Below, piece by piece: positions 44,925-54,356 of a stretch of 64,000 bases of DNA; positions within the stretch are counted from its first letter, which is position 1, and every line of letters starts with the position of its first letter. The translations under genes and the position numbers were made by a program. Below the pieces are notes generated by a model. It saw only the letters and a program-made list of their open reading frames with translations. It was not told where the DNA came from and made no database searches. This stretch comes from Persicobacter psychrovividus (lineage in GTDB: Bacteria > Bacteroidota > Bacteroidia > Cytophagales > Cyclobacteriaceae), in contig NZ_AP025292.1 in NCBI RefSeq assembly GCF_036492425.1, positions 2,666,001 through 2,730,000 of the forward strand. The letters run 5' to 3'.

Positions 44925-47888
44925 TTACAGTTTATTGTCGTAAAGATCTGTAATCTGCTGATCTGTAATAGATTTGTAGATAAAATCTTGAATCGTGGGT
45001 CTAATATTTAAGGTAACTAATTTTTTGTTACGAGAGGTTGGATAGGTTCTATTTGATAAGAAAATATACACTAAATCGTATTGGGGATCTACCCAAACCA
45101 ACGTCCCTGTAAAGCCCGAATGCCCGTAGGAATCGCGGCTTGCATAGCGCGAGGCGGAACTCATCATGGGGTCTTCCAGGTGGGGTTTGTCCCAGCCCAA
45201 CCCGCGTCGGTTGAGCGTGTATTGCTGTGCGGTGAAGGTATCAATGACCGCAGGCATAAAGTACCGCACCCCTCCGAAGGAACCTCCTTGCAGGTTCATC
45301 TGCATGAGCTTTGCCAGATCAATGGCATCGCCAAAAAGGCCCGCATGTCCCCAGGCCCCTCCATGCATGGCGGCATGCGGATCATTCACATCGCCCCGTA
45401 ATTCCTCATGCCTGAAGAAGTCATCTTTCTCCGAAGGGATAATTCTTGAAAGAGGCAATTTCCGCTTTGGGTTGAAACATAAAGTGGAAGCCCCGAGAGG
45501 TTCATAGAAGTTGTTCATCACAAATTCCTCCATCGGTTCTGAAAGTAATTTGGAAGCCAGCTGGTACATGATGTACATGCCAATATCCGAATAGCGGTAA
45601 TCGTAAGGCTTGTTCAGGCGGTCCGCAGGTTTTTCGCGCAGCGGAGAATTAATTGCCCAATGCCAGAGGGAATCTGGCAATGAGTGGCGCCCAAAAACCC
45701 CTTTGGCTACGGGCACATCGTAATCTTTTATTTTTTTGACGGAATAGTATTTGGGATCAATGCGCTTGGCCACCATGGTGCTGTCCCAGAAAGGGTAATA
45801 AGGAAACAGCCCAGCCTGATGGCTGATGATATCGCGGATGATCAGGTCTTCCTTATTGGAGCCTTTGAGTTCTGGCAAATAGTAGGAAGCCTTTTTATCG
45901 AGGTCGATCAGGTTTTGCTGATACAAATACATCAGCACCTGCGTGGTGGCCGCCACCTTGGTTACCGAGGCCAAATCATACACTACATCTTCCTGTACTT
46001 TCACTTTTTTTGCATAAGTCTGATAGCCATAATCACGATCAAAGACAATACTACCATTTCTGACCACCAAAATCTGCATTCCTGGTGCTGCTTTTTGCTT
46101 AATAGTCTCGGCAGCGACACTGTCAATCTTGTTTAATATCTGGCTGTCCATTCCTTCCGACTCAGGGTTCCCGCATCTGAGCCGACGCAGATTTTGCGTC
46201 CCCAGCCCTGTACCAGCGGGGAACTTGGGCCCCGCAGAAACGGGCAGCTTCCCTTTGGCGGGAATCGCTCCAAAAATTAAGGCTGCTGCTGCCTGATGCG
46301 CTTCCTCCACATCGTCATAGGCACAAATGAGGTGCTCAGCATCGCCCATAAACTGTACGGCATAAGGGTTGCCAAATACGGTGACCACCACGCGGTGCCC
46401 AGCAAGCTGAAGCCGTTCGATCATCATTTGTTCTTCCCGATTGATGCCATACCGCTGACTCGCCTTACGACTCATGTGGTGAATGCCAACCACAATGGTT
46501 CCATAGGTTTTTAGCTTTGCCTCCATACTCCTGATCTGTGCAGAGGTAGCCTTTTTCCCGAGATGGTAGCCATCGAACTCAATATACCTGTTCAGGTATT
46601 TGTAGTAAGTATTATGCCCTGTATTGCTGTTAAGCCCCAAATAGGCAAATTTGGTGGTGTCCAGCACCTGAATCGGCAGGTAATTGTCTTTGTTAGTGAC
46701 CAGGGTGGCGGCCTGTTCATACATTTTATAGCGGAGGGCTTTAACTTTTGGCGTATTGAGCCTTTCTACCAACCCATCGGTTGGCAGGGGCTGCCAGTCG
46801 TTCAGGCCCGCCTTTGCCTTGGCGAGCAAAATCTTTTTAACCTTGTGGGCCACCTCTACAGAATCCAGTGTGCCATCTGCGAGGGCTTTTTCAATGGCCG
46901 TAACTCCTTTGGCGACATTGGCAGGAAATAACAGGACGTCGTTTCCCGCCTGCAAGGCAAGTACTTCCGCCTGCCCCGGACTAAAATTATCCGATACGGC
47001 ATGCATGTTCAACGCATCGGTAAACACCAGTCCATCGAAATGCAGATCGTCCCTTAAAATTCCCTTGATTATTTTATCTGATAATGATGCGGGACGGTTC
47101 TTGCGCCCATCAATTTTAGGCAACTCCAGATGCCCCACCATTATGCTTTCCACCCCCGCTTGAATGAGTCCGCGGAAAGGCTTCAGCTCCACCTCATCGA
47201 GCCGTGTGCGGCCATAAGGAATAACTGGCAAAGCATAATGAGAGTCCTTACCCGTATCGCCATGTCCAGGAAAATGCTTGGCATTGGCAATAATCCCATT
47301 GCTTTGCAGCCCTCGCATATAAGCGATGGTTTTACTTTCCACATTATGGGTATTCTCCCCGAAGGAACGCGTACCGATCACAGGGTTTTTGGGATTAACA
47401 TTCACATCAGCCACAGGCGCAAAATCAATCTGCATTCCCAGGGCTTTGAACTGATCGGCCACCACGGCGCCCATCTCATGCACAAGTTCACTTTGCGGCA
47501 TGGCGCCCAAAGTCATTTGGCGGGGAAAAGCGGGAACACTATCAAGTCGCATCGAGACACCCCACTCGGCATCCATCCCGACCCATAGTGGCGTTTTACT
47601 GACCGACTGATAATGATTCAGCAGGTTTGTCTGACGAACAGGTCCACCCTGAAAGAATATCAGTCCACCGACATGGTACTGTTTGATGAGCCGCTCGACC
47701 ATCTGCTGCTCGGGCTTTCCTTGGTTGGAATAGGCAGCCACCATAAACAACTGCCCAATTCTTTCCTTTGGACTCATGTGTTGGTAAACGCTGTCGGCCC
47801 AGTGTTTTTGTGCTTCAGTGGGCTGAGCGAACAAATAGCCATGCGATATGATCAGGGTAAAGAGAAATAAAGTAACTTTTTTCAACAT
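44925..47888 (-). CDS. GH3 beta-N-acetylhexosaminidase fused to a beta-lactamase-like domain
   Basis: I use the ATG at 47888 (MLKKVTLFLFTLIISHGYLFAQ, a signal peptide); the frame runs 37 codons upstream. The 987-residue exported protein has a NagZ-like GH3 domain (about 20-370) with KHFPGHGDT at 204-212 and nucleophile Asp291 in FTDALNM. A GH3 C-terminal-like domain follows (about 400-570), then a serine beta-lactamase/DD-peptidase domain (about 600-987) with Ser641-Val-Thr-Lys644, YSD in place of the common YxN, and HSGFTGT as the third motif. It probably trims murein fragments or peptides in the periplasm; such fusions occur in Bacteroidota. It is upstream of bshA. Confidence 0.9.
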   Translation of the reverse strand: MLKKVTLFLFTLIISHGYLFAQPTEAQKHWADSVYQHMSPKERIGQLFMVAAYSNQGKPEQQMVERLIKQYHVGGLIFFQGGPVRQTNLLNHYQSVSKTPLWVGMDAEWGVSMRLDSVPAFPRQMTLGAMPQSELVHEMGAVVADQFKALGMQIDFAPVADVNVNPKNPVIGTRSFGENTHNVESKTIAYMRGLQSNGIIANAKHFPGHGDTGKDSHYALPVIPYGRTRLDEVELKPFRGLIQAGVESIMVGHLELPKIDGRKNRPASLSDKIIKGILRDDLHFDGLVFTDALNMHAVSDNFSPGQAEVLALQAGNDVLLFPANVAKGVTAIEKALADGTLDSVEVAHKVKKILLAKAKAGLNDWQPLPTDGLVERLNTPKVKALRYKMYEQAATLVTNKDNYLPIQVLDTTKFAYLGLNSNTGHNTYYKYLNRYIEFDGYHLGKKATSAQIRSMEAKLKTYGTIVVGIHHMSRKASQRYGINREEQMMIERLQLAGHRVVVTVFGNPYAVQFMGDAEHLICAYDDVEEAHQAAAALIFGAIPAKGKLPVSAGPKFPAGTGLGTQNLRRLRCGNPESEGMDSQILNKIDSVAAETIKQKAAPGMQILVVRNGSIVFDRDYGYQTYAKKVKVQEDVVYDLASVTKVAATTQVLMYLYQQNLIDLDKKASYYLPELKGSNKEDLIIRDIISHQAGLFPYYPFWDSTMVAKRIDPKYYSVKKIKDYDVPVAKGVFGRHSLPDSLWHWAINSPLREKPADRLNKPYDYRYSDIGMYIMYQLASKLLSEPMEEFVMNNFYEPLGASTLCFNPKRKLPLSRIIPSEKDDFFRHEELRGDVNDPHAAMHGGAWGHAGLFGDAIDLAKLMQMNLQGGSFGGVRYFMPAVIDTFTAQQYTLNRRGLGWDKPHLEDPMMSSASRYASRDSYGHSGFTGTLVWVDPQYDLVYIFLSNRTYPTSRNKKLVTLNIRPTIQDFIYKSITDQQITDLYDNKL

Positions 47889-47980
47889 CAGGGGGTTGAG
47901 ATTTTGACCTAAAATGAAATATCCGCTAATTTTACGGTTGGAAGCGAAAATGCGATGATATAACTTCAAATCAAAATCAT

Positions 47981-47988
47981 TAATTTTG
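47981..47988 (+). promoter_or_regulatory. Candidate -7 element upstream of the small membrane protein gene
   Basis: TAATTTTG matches TAnnTTTG, 29 bases before the ATG; the -33 box is not convincing. Confidence 0.4.
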
Positions 47989-48016
47989 CATCCGGCCATT
48001 AAATGTAAAAAATGTC

Positions 48017-48370
48017 ATGAAACTTCCTTCTCTGTTTAAAATTCCGAAGCATCAACAATTCAATGTTAAGCCCCGCTATTATGATCCCGTAAAGGAGCAT
48101 GTGGAAGAACGGCGCCGAATTGTTGAGCAACAAATGGCCCGTGAGGCCAGGGGAGAGTCAGATGCCGCCTATGCGTCCTCGATTCGGGAGGGCTTTCAGC
48201 GCAACCGCAAAAAAAACAGCCCAGTACGTGCTGGGATGGCGCAGGGGCTGATGGTCATTGGGCTGATCAGCTCTGTACTGATCTACTGGTTCTACGGCGA
48301 TTGGGCATTTTATTTCTTCGGAATTTTTATTGCTGCCTACATTTACCTAAAAGTCAAAGGAATCCTTTAA
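48017..48370 (+). CDS. Small two-helix membrane protein, mutL-linked
   Basis: A 117-residue protein: a basic/acidic N-terminal half (YYDPVKEHVEERRRI..., about 1-75, likely helical), then two closely spaced hydrophobic helices (about 75-115). I do not recognise a named family; small proteins of this layout sit upstream of mutL in related bacteria, which I recall but cannot check here. It is 44 bases upstream of mutL. Confidence 0.65.
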   Translation: MKLPSLFKIPKHQQFNVKPRYYDPVKEHVEERRRIVEQQMAREARGESDAAYASSIREGFQRNRKKNSPVRAGMAQGLMVIGLISSVLIYWFYGDWAFYFFGIFIAAYIYLKVKGIL

Positions 48371-48414
48371 ATTTGCCCTATTCCTACTGATTAATCTTTT
48401 AAGGTCCACATTGC

Positions 48415-50409
48415 ATGTCTGATATTATCAAACTTCTTCCTGACGCATTAGCCAACCAAATTGCTGCGGGTGAGGTCGTTCAACGCCCTGCCTCCGTAGT
48501 TAAAGAGTTGGTAGAAAATGCGATTGATGCCCATGCCACCGCCATTCAGGTGATCGTAAAAAATGCAGGAAAATCCCTCATTCAGATCATTGACAATGGT
48601 AATGGGATGAGCCCTTCGGATGCGCGCATGAGTTTTGAGCGGCATGCGACCTCCAAGATTACCTCTTCGGAAGACCTATTTTCTATTCGCACCATGGGGT
48701 TTCGTGGCGAAGCGATCGCTTCTATTGCCGCCGTATCTCAGGTGGAGCTGAAAACTCGGCAGGCCGAGGATGAAGTAGGAACACTTATTATTAATGAAGG
48801 CGCTGAATTTAAGGAGCAAACACCGGTAGCCACCGCTGTGGGCACCTCTTTTGCGATCAAGAACTTATTCTTCAATGTTCCTGCACGCCGAAAATTTCTA
48901 AAAAGTAACCAGGTAGAGCAGAAACATATTATTGAAGATTTTCAGCGCCTCGCACTGGCACACCCTGATGTGGCCTTCTCGCTGAACCTCAACGAGCGGG
49001 AGATTTTCAAGCTGCCACGCACGAAGCTTTCGCAGCGCATCGTCAATATTTTCGGTAAAAATTACCGCAGCCAGATGGTCCCTATGGAAGAAGAGGTACC
49101 ACATTTAAAAGTATCGGGCTATGTAGGGAAACCCGAGGGGGCAAAAAAAACCCGTGGCGAGCAATTTATCTTTGTGAATAACCGCTTTATAAAAAGCAGT
49201 TACCTGAACCATGCCATTACGAATGCTTATGACGGCCTGCTGAACAAAGATACTTACCCATTTTATGTCATCTTTCTGGAGATGGACCCTGAGCAGATTG
49301 ACATCAATGTGCACCCGACCAAAACAGAGATTAAGTTTGATGATGAAAAAACGGTATATGCCATTTTGCAGGCAACCGTTCGTCAGGCCATTGGTGCGCA
49401 TCACCTGGCTCCTGCCCTTGATTTTGACAGTAACGTCAATTTCACACCCCTACTGAATATCGACCTCAACCCCGAGGAACTTGACAAAGAGATGATCAGT
49501 ACCAAAGGACAGGATGATACGCCCGTTATTCCACGTGAGGAACCCAAAACCTTTCTGAAAGGATTTTCCTCTGCGGCTTCCCCTTCCAGTGAGCAAGCCG
49601 ATGTGTTCAGGCCTTCCCCGGGGAAAAGCCAGCAATGGGAACAGATGTTTGAACAGAGCGACAACACACCGTCCACTTACCAGCCAACGACTGGGCGTTC
49701 GGAAAATACGGATAACAATTTTGAAACCAGGACTTTCCAATCTCGCGGACAGGAACAAACAGGGGCGATTACTTTTGAAAGCGCCGCCAATCAGTTGCGA
49801 AAAAAAGACCGCCTGAGTTCGGAGTTTTTCAATACGGAAGATTCCCTGAGCCCTTTTCAGGTACTGAATCAGTTTATTGGTTTGCCTTCGAAAACAGGGC
49901 TGATGCTCATTGATCAGCAAGCGGCACATGAACGCATTCTGTATGAAAAATACGCAGCGACACTGGTTACTAAAACAGGCTCCTCTCAGCAATTTCTATT
50001 TCCTCAGAGTATTCAACTCAATGCCGCTGACTACAATCTGGTGATGGATCTTGAAGATGAAATTCGTTACCTCGGCTTTGATTTTGAACTTCGTGAGCAA
50101 AACATGATTAGCCTTAACGGCATCCCCTGCGACTGCAATACCCACGGCAGCGGTGAACAAGCGCTTTTTGAGGGCTTGCTTGAGCAGTACAAACAAAATC
50201 AGCAAGACCTTTCCCTGAACCGACAGGATAACATTGCCCGCGCAATTGCCCGTCGGTCAGCGATAAAAAATGGCACAAAACTGACCATCGAAGAGATGAG
50301 AAACCTGCTCGAGCAACTGTTTGCCTGCGCAAACCCGAACTATGCCCCCAATGGACAAAAAACCTATACGGTACTCGATGGGGACCGCATGGCGGGTTTC
50401 TTTAAGTAA
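48415..50409 (+). CDS. mutL: DNA mismatch repair protein MutL
   Basis: ATP-dependent coordinator of mismatch repair; 664 residues. The N-terminal GHKL ATPase is intact: LPDALANQIAAGEVV, VKELVENAIDA (catalytic Glu), DNGNGM, TMGFRGEAIASI. A Pro/Ser/Gln-rich linker covers about 330-460, and the C-terminal dimerisation domain follows. The endonuclease motif DQHA(x)2E(x)4E reads DQQAAHERILYE at 500-511, with His replaced by Gln, and the late motifs ACxxA and CPHGRP are absent (RRSAIKNG and CANPNYAPNGQK instead). This suggests that it does not nick DNA itself. A TAAATTTG at 48368-48375 may give it its own promoter. Confidence 0.95.
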   Translation: MSDIIKLLPDALANQIAAGEVVQRPASVVKELVENAIDAHATAIQVIVKNAGKSLIQIIDNGNGMSPSDARMSFERHATSKITSSEDLFSIRTMGFRGEAIASIAAVSQVELKTRQAEDEVGTLIINEGAEFKEQTPVATAVGTSFAIKNLFFNVPARRKFLKSNQVEQKHIIEDFQRLALAHPDVAFSLNLNEREIFKLPRTKLSQRIVNIFGKNYRSQMVPMEEEVPHLKVSGYVGKPEGAKKTRGEQFIFVNNRFIKSSYLNHAITNAYDGLLNKDTYPFYVIFLEMDPEQIDINVHPTKTEIKFDDEKTVYAILQATVRQAIGAHHLAPALDFDSNVNFTPLLNIDLNPEELDKEMISTKGQDDTPVIPREEPKTFLKGFSSAASPSSEQADVFRPSPGKSQQWEQMFEQSDNTPSTYQPTTGRSENTDNNFETRTFQSRGQEQTGAITFESAANQLRKKDRLSSEFFNTEDSLSPFQVLNQFIGLPSKTGLMLIDQQAAHERILYEKYAATLVTKTGSSQQFLFPQSIQLNAADYNLVMDLEDEIRYLGFDFELREQNMISLNGIPCDCNTHGSGEQALFEGLLEQYKQNQQDLSLNRQDNIARAIARRSAIKNGTKLTIEEMRNLLEQLFACANPNYAPNGQKTYTVLDGDRMAGFFK

Positions 50410-50420
50410 GACAGCAGCTG

Positions 50421-50445
50421 TACGGACGTTGCCTGCGGCGTCCCT
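50421..50445. repeat. Palindromic intergenic repeat, divergent member
   Basis: TACGGACGTTGCCTGCGGCGTCC just after mutL: GGACG and CGTCC pair, flanked by GCAGC/GCTGC. It is a diverged version of the 20-base palindrome at 58432-58451. Confidence 0.55.
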
Positions 50446-50491
50446 GCTGCCACAAAAACACTTTATCCCTCCTTTTGTAAATTATATTATT

Positions 50492-50499
50492 TACATTTG
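50492..50499 (+). promoter_or_regulatory. Candidate -7 element of the first rhomboid gene
   Basis: TACATTTG is a full match to TAnnTTTG, 53 bases before the ATG. The nearest TTTG lies too close (14 bases) to be a standard -33 box. Confidence 0.4.
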
Positions 50500-50551
50500 A
50501 ATTCTACAGACGGACATCCGTAAATATTGTAAATTCAAAAAGATAATTTAT

Positions 50552-51391
50552 ATGATGGGAAGAATCACTCCTATGGTGAAAAACCTGCTGCTGATCAATA
50601 TCGCAGTATATATTCTAACCAGTGTCATCCACACCCCACTTTCTAACCTGATCACCAACTATGGTGCCCTTCGCTATCTGAACAGCCAGTGGTTCCTTCC
50701 TTTTCAGGTGATCACTTATATGTTTATGCACGGAGGCTTCTGGCATATCGCCTCCAACATGCTCGGGCTGTTTTTTCTCGCCCCGCTATTGGAACAGGTG
50801 TGGGGACCAAAAAAATTCCTTATTTATTATATGGCCTGTGGTATAGGTGCCGGGATTCTTTATGCCGGTGCGGGTTCTGTGGAATCTATGTATGTCAATA
50901 AAAACATCAACTCCTACCTTTCTATTGAACATCCCACACCCCAACAATACAATGATGTGGTGGACATACTTGATCGGCATGCTGATAATTATATCAATAT
51001 TCCTGGTCTGCGCGATCTTTATTATGACTACAGCGAACAAGGCGCCAGCCAGTCTAATTTTGAAAGAGACAGCAAACGGATCATGTTTAAGGTGAGTGAG
51101 GTTTACAAAGCAAGCAGGGACCGTTTCCAGCTTATTGGAGCTTCAGGCGCTATTTTCGGTATTATCCTCGCTTTCGGCATGATGTTCCCCAACCTCGAAC
51201 TCATGTTACTGTTCCCCCCTATCCCCATCAAAGCAAAGTATTTTGCCCTCATGTATGGGGCCTATGAACTCTTCAGGGGCGTCAATCAATCGCCGGGAGA
51301 TAATGTTGCTCACTTTGCGCATATCGCCGGGATGATTGTTGGATTTATTATATTACGACAGTGGAAAAAGCAACATGGCAGTTTTTATTAA
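50552..51391 (+). CDS. Rhomboid-family intramembrane serine protease with inserted loop
   Basis: A 279-residue polytopic protein. HGGFWHIASNML (60-71) is the rhomboid helix-2 signature, GASGAIFG holds the nucleophile Ser198 and AHFAHIAG the catalytic His257. Between the third and fourth helices (about 110-192) is a hydrophilic insert of roughly 80 residues, rich in Tyr, Asp and Asn, which standard rhomboids lack. It precedes a second rhomboid gene by 68 bases. Substrates are unknown. Confidence 0.9.
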   Translation: MMGRITPMVKNLLLINIAVYILTSVIHTPLSNLITNYGALRYLNSQWFLPFQVITYMFMHGGFWHIASNMLGLFFLAPLLEQVWGPKKFLIYYMACGIGAGILYAGAGSVESMYVNKNINSYLSIEHPTPQQYNDVVDILDRHADNYINIPGLRDLYYDYSEQGASQSNFERDSKRIMFKVSEVYKASRDRFQLIGASGAIFGIILAFGMMFPNLELMLLFPPIPIKAKYFALMYGAYELFRGVNQSPGDNVAHFAHIAGMIVGFIILRQWKKQHGSFY

Positions 51392-51459
51392 AGCTTGCCC
51401 CGCAGAATCGAACCGACAGAATGATTCTGCGTTAATCTTGTTGTAAGAAAAGCACTAAA

Positions 51460-52365
51460 ATGAACGGTATATTTAACGAAATAAAGAATTCCTGGAATCG
51501 CCCCAATAATGGGCTAATGCAATTGATTATCGTCAATGTAGCAGTATTTATCGCAGTAATCCTCACGAAGGTAGTCATGACATTAGCCGGATATCATCAG
51601 GTTTATGTAGAGATGATGTCCTACTTAATGCTTCCTGCTGATATTCATACTTTCATTTACCGACCGTGGACGATCTTCACCTACTTCTTTTTACATGAAG
51701 CGCCACTGCATCTGCTGATCAATATGTTTGTATTGTATTGGTTCGGAAGTATCCTGCTTCAGTTCAAAGGGCAGGGAAAGCTGATTACTTTATATAGCCT
51801 CGGTGGGGTTGTCGGTGGTTTATTTTACCTGTTACTTTTTAATACGCTTCCATTCTTCTCGGAACAAGTGGCTCTGAGCCAAATGTTAGGTGCTTCGGGA
51901 GGGGTATTTGCCGTAGTGGTTGGTGCAGCGACACTCGTTCCCAATTATCGGGTAAATTTATTTTTACTCGGTGAGGTGCGCTTAAAGTTTATTGCACTGG
52001 TGTATGTGTTGTTTTCACTTGCTGATACCACAGGTGCAAACGCTGGAGGAAATATTGCGCATATCGGTGGAGCATTGGCTGGTTTTATTTATGTGCTCAG
52101 CCTGCGGAATCATAATGGCGATATTTCTGATATTTTCTCAGGAGTCAGGGGTTGGTGGAACAGTTTGTTTACTAAACCTTCGAAGATTAAAGTAACGCAT
52201 AAAGCGGAGTTTCAGACCAAATACCGCTATAACAACAAGCCCAATGTAGGGATGGATGTAGATCAGGCCGTGATTGATTCAATTCTTGATAAAATCTCTG
52301 CCAATGGCTATGAAAGCCTCACTAAAGAGGAAAAAGAAAAGCTTTTTAATGCCAGTAAAAAGTAA
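51460..52365 (+). CDS. Rhomboid-family intramembrane serine protease
   Basis: 301 residues with six helices (to about residue 225) and a charged cytoplasmic tail (about 225-301) ending in a short helical motif (TKEEKEKLFNASKK). HEAPLHLLINMF (79-90) is the helix-2 signature, GASGGVF carries Ser146 and GGNIAHIGGALAGF the His. It differs enough from the preceding rhomboid that they are not a recent duplication. Confidence 0.92.
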   Translation: MNGIFNEIKNSWNRPNNGLMQLIIVNVAVFIAVILTKVVMTLAGYHQVYVEMMSYLMLPADIHTFIYRPWTIFTYFFLHEAPLHLLINMFVLYWFGSILLQFKGQGKLITLYSLGGVVGGLFYLLLFNTLPFFSEQVALSQMLGASGGVFAVVVGAATLVPNYRVNLFLLGEVRLKFIALVYVLFSLADTTGANAGGNIAHIGGALAGFIYVLSLRNHNGDISDIFSGVRGWWNSLFTKPSKIKVTHKAEFQTKYRYNNKPNVGMDVDQAVIDSILDKISANGYESLTKEEKEKLFNASKK

Positions 52366-52387
52366 TTAAACAGGAAATTCAAGGTCT

Positions 52388-52437
52388 AAAAAAAAGCCAC
52401 ATTGAAACCGATTTTTTGGTTTTAATGTGGCTTTTTT
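52388..52437. terminator. Bidirectional terminator
   Basis: AAAAAAGCCACATT...AATGTGGCTTTTTT with an inner AAACC/GGTTT pair, between convergent genes. Confidence 0.9.
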
Positions 52438-52454
52438 GTTGAGCATGTTTTCGA

Positions 52455-52892
52455 TCAGTAACGGTAAATAAGAAGGTTACCGTTACCTTCATCTGCAACC
52501 TGATAGGGTAAAAGATCATTTAACGCAGGCCCTGAAAGATATCTACCTTGGCGACTGAAATGTGATCGACACCCTTCGCTGGGGTCTATGATCTGACTAT
52601 AACCCGTATCTTCATCCATTACCAAAGCCTTGCAATCATGCTCTGTAAAATAGGAACACAGCCTGTCAAATGCCCGATAGCTCCCATCATTGTTATTGAC
52701 CAACAGAATCCCTTTGATCCCCACATCATTTAAATACATGAAGCCATTGTGTTTGGTTAATTCTGGGTAATTATTCACGTTTAACCGCTTTTCAACGCGC
52801 TTATACGGCCAGCCTACCTGTTGAGTGTCAGGCCCACAAGCTTGCATAAAAGTGGCCACGGCTAAAAATAGGACAATCAAAAATTTCTTCAT
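52455..52892 (-). CDS. Rieske-like lipoprotein with incomplete cluster ligands
   Basis: A 145-residue lipoprotein (MKKFLIVLFL...FMQAC, Cys19). I use the ATG at 52892; the frame extends 23 codons upstream. The mature part follows the Rieske fold pattern: YRAFDRLCS near 72-80, then GCRSHFSRQGRYLSGPA (107-123) matching the second cluster loop (C-x2-H...G...GPA), then LPYQV. The first loop should read C-x-H; here it is CSYFTEHDC (Cys79, His85, Cys87). The cluster may be lost or bound in an altered way. Its partner is unknown. Confidence 0.65.
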   Translation of the reverse strand: MKKFLIVLFLAVATFMQACGPDTQQVGWPYKRVEKRLNVNNYPELTKHNGFMYLNDVGIKGILLVNNNDGSYRAFDRLCSYFTEHDCKALVMDEDTGYSQIIDPSEGCRSHFSRQGRYLSGPALNDLLPYQVADEGNGNLLIYRY

Positions 52893-52911
52893 GGGAATAA
52901 AAATAATGTTC

Positions 52912-52948
52912 AAAAAAAAAGACATCCAAGCGAACCGAGATGTCTTTT
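52912..52948 (-). terminator. Terminator of pheS
   Basis: On the minus strand AAAAGACATC pairs with GATGTCTTTT and a run of T follows, 21 bases after the pheS stop. Confidence 0.88.
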
Positions 52949-52968
52949 GAAAGCAGTACAAGACCTGC

Positions 52969-53997
52969 CTATTTTATATTTTTAAACTGCTTCAGGAAGC
53001 GGACATCGTTTTCGGTAAACAATCGCAAATCGTTGATCTGATACAACAACATGGTGATACGCTCGATTCCCATCCCGAAAGCAAATCCTGAATATTTCTC
53101 AGGGTCAATATTTGAAGAGGTCAATACGTTAGGATCAACCATACCTGCACCACCGATTTCTACCCAACCAGTATATTTACAGATATTACATCCTTTTCCC
53201 TTACAGATATTACATGAAATATCTACCTCCACAGAAGGCTCAGTAAATGGGAAATAAGAAGGACGGAAACGGATTTTGGTATCTTTTCCGAAAAGCTCTT
53301 TCACAAAATGGTAAAGCGTCTGCTTCAAATCTTTGAAAGATACATTCTCATCAATGTACAAACCTTCTACCTGATGGAATACACAGTGTGCACGTGCTGA
53401 AATCGCCTCATTACGATATACACGACCAGGAGACAAGGTACGGATTGGAGGCTTCTGATTTTCCATCACACGTACCTGCACCGATGAAGTATGCGTACGC
53501 AATGCGATATCAGGGTTACGCTCAATAAAGAAAGTATCCTGCATCTCACGCGCAGGATGATTCTCAGGAAAGTTCAATGCCGAGAAGTTATGCCAGTCGT
53601 CTTCTACCTCAGGACCTTCCGACAAGTTGAATCCGATACGCTCAAAAATCTCAATGATTCTTGCCTTAGTGGCCAAAATTGGGTGCTGTGCGCCCAATTG
53701 GTCTGCTACAGGAGGCAAAGTCAGGTCTGGCACATTGGCTAATTTCTCACTGCCTTCTTTGGTCTCCAAATCATCTACAAACGATTTAAATCGGTTTGTT
53801 GCGATGTTTTTCAGCTCATTCAGTGTACGGCCCATCTCGCGTTTCACCTCTTGGTCGGCTGTTTTCAGTTCATTGAATAAATCACCAACAACCGATTTAC
53901 GGCTAATAAACTTCATTCTGTACTGCTCCAATTCCTCAGCAGTCTCTACAATATAGGCTTCGATCTCTTTTTTGAGCTCTTCAACTTTCTCTTTCAT
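52969..53997 (-). CDS. pheS: Phenylalanine-tRNA ligase alpha subunit
   Basis: Catalytic alpha chain of the (alpha-beta)2 enzyme. 342 residues with an N-terminal coiled-coil tRNA-binding arm (about 1-90), motif 2 [37 protein letters not shown], a double CxxC segment ([17 protein letters not shown]) seen in many bacterial PheS, and motif 3 [14 protein letters not shown]. pheT is not adjacent. Single-gene unit with its own terminator. Confidence 0.97.
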   Translation of the reverse strand: MKEKVEELKKEIEAYIVETAEELEQYRMKFISRKSVVGDLFNELKTADQEVKREMGRTLNELKNIATNRFKSFVDDLETKEGSEKLANVPDLTLPPVADQLGAQHPILATKARIIEIFERIGFNLSEGPEVEDDWHNFSALNFPENHPAREMQDTFFIERNPDIALRTHTSSVQVRVMENQKPPIRTLSPGRVYRNEAISARAHCVFHQVEGLYIDENVSFKDLKQTLYHFVKELFGKDTKIRFRPSYFPFTEPSVEVDISCNICKGKGCNICKYTGWVEIGGAGMVDPNVLTSSNIDPEKYSGFAFGMGIERITMLLYQINDLRLFTENDVRFLKQFKNIK

Positions 53998-54356
53998 AGA
54001 TCATCTATCATTCACGGCACAAGACCGATACAAATCAATATTTTAGACGGTAAATTTAATCAAACCCAATGGAAATAAAAATTAATGGGACGCATAAGCA
54101 TAGGACGGGCTTATTTTATTGTCCAGAGATTATTTTTGTGATGATCTAAATCCCACCGCTTTGGAGACCTCAGCCACAAGTCTTTCCCATGAAAAATATA
54201 CTTGTCAGAATTCCTCGCCTACTTGGACGCTCCTGCATGGAGGCTCAAATCAATTCAAACAAAAAGCCCGACAAGTATCTTCACAACACTTATCGGGCTT
54301 TGGGTAGTTGCTATCAAGAAGCGGGATGCTCTCAATAGCAATATAAAAATCAATGC
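53998..54356. other. Intergenic region between cysN and pheS
   Basis: About 360 bases. Apart from the cysN terminator I see no structure or credible gene; the reading frames crossing it overlap the terminator and show no coding character. Confidence 0.6.
54257..54301 (-). terminator. Terminator of the cysCDN operon
   Basis: On the minus strand AAAGCCCGATAAGT pairs with ACTTGTCGGGCTTT (one mismatch) around an 11-base loop, followed by TTGTTTG. It lies 55 bases after the cysN stop. Confidence 0.85.

Noticed and set aside
50552-52365. Rhomboid pair as a recent gene duplication
   Set aside because: The two proteins share only family motifs and differ in insert, tail and helix sequences.
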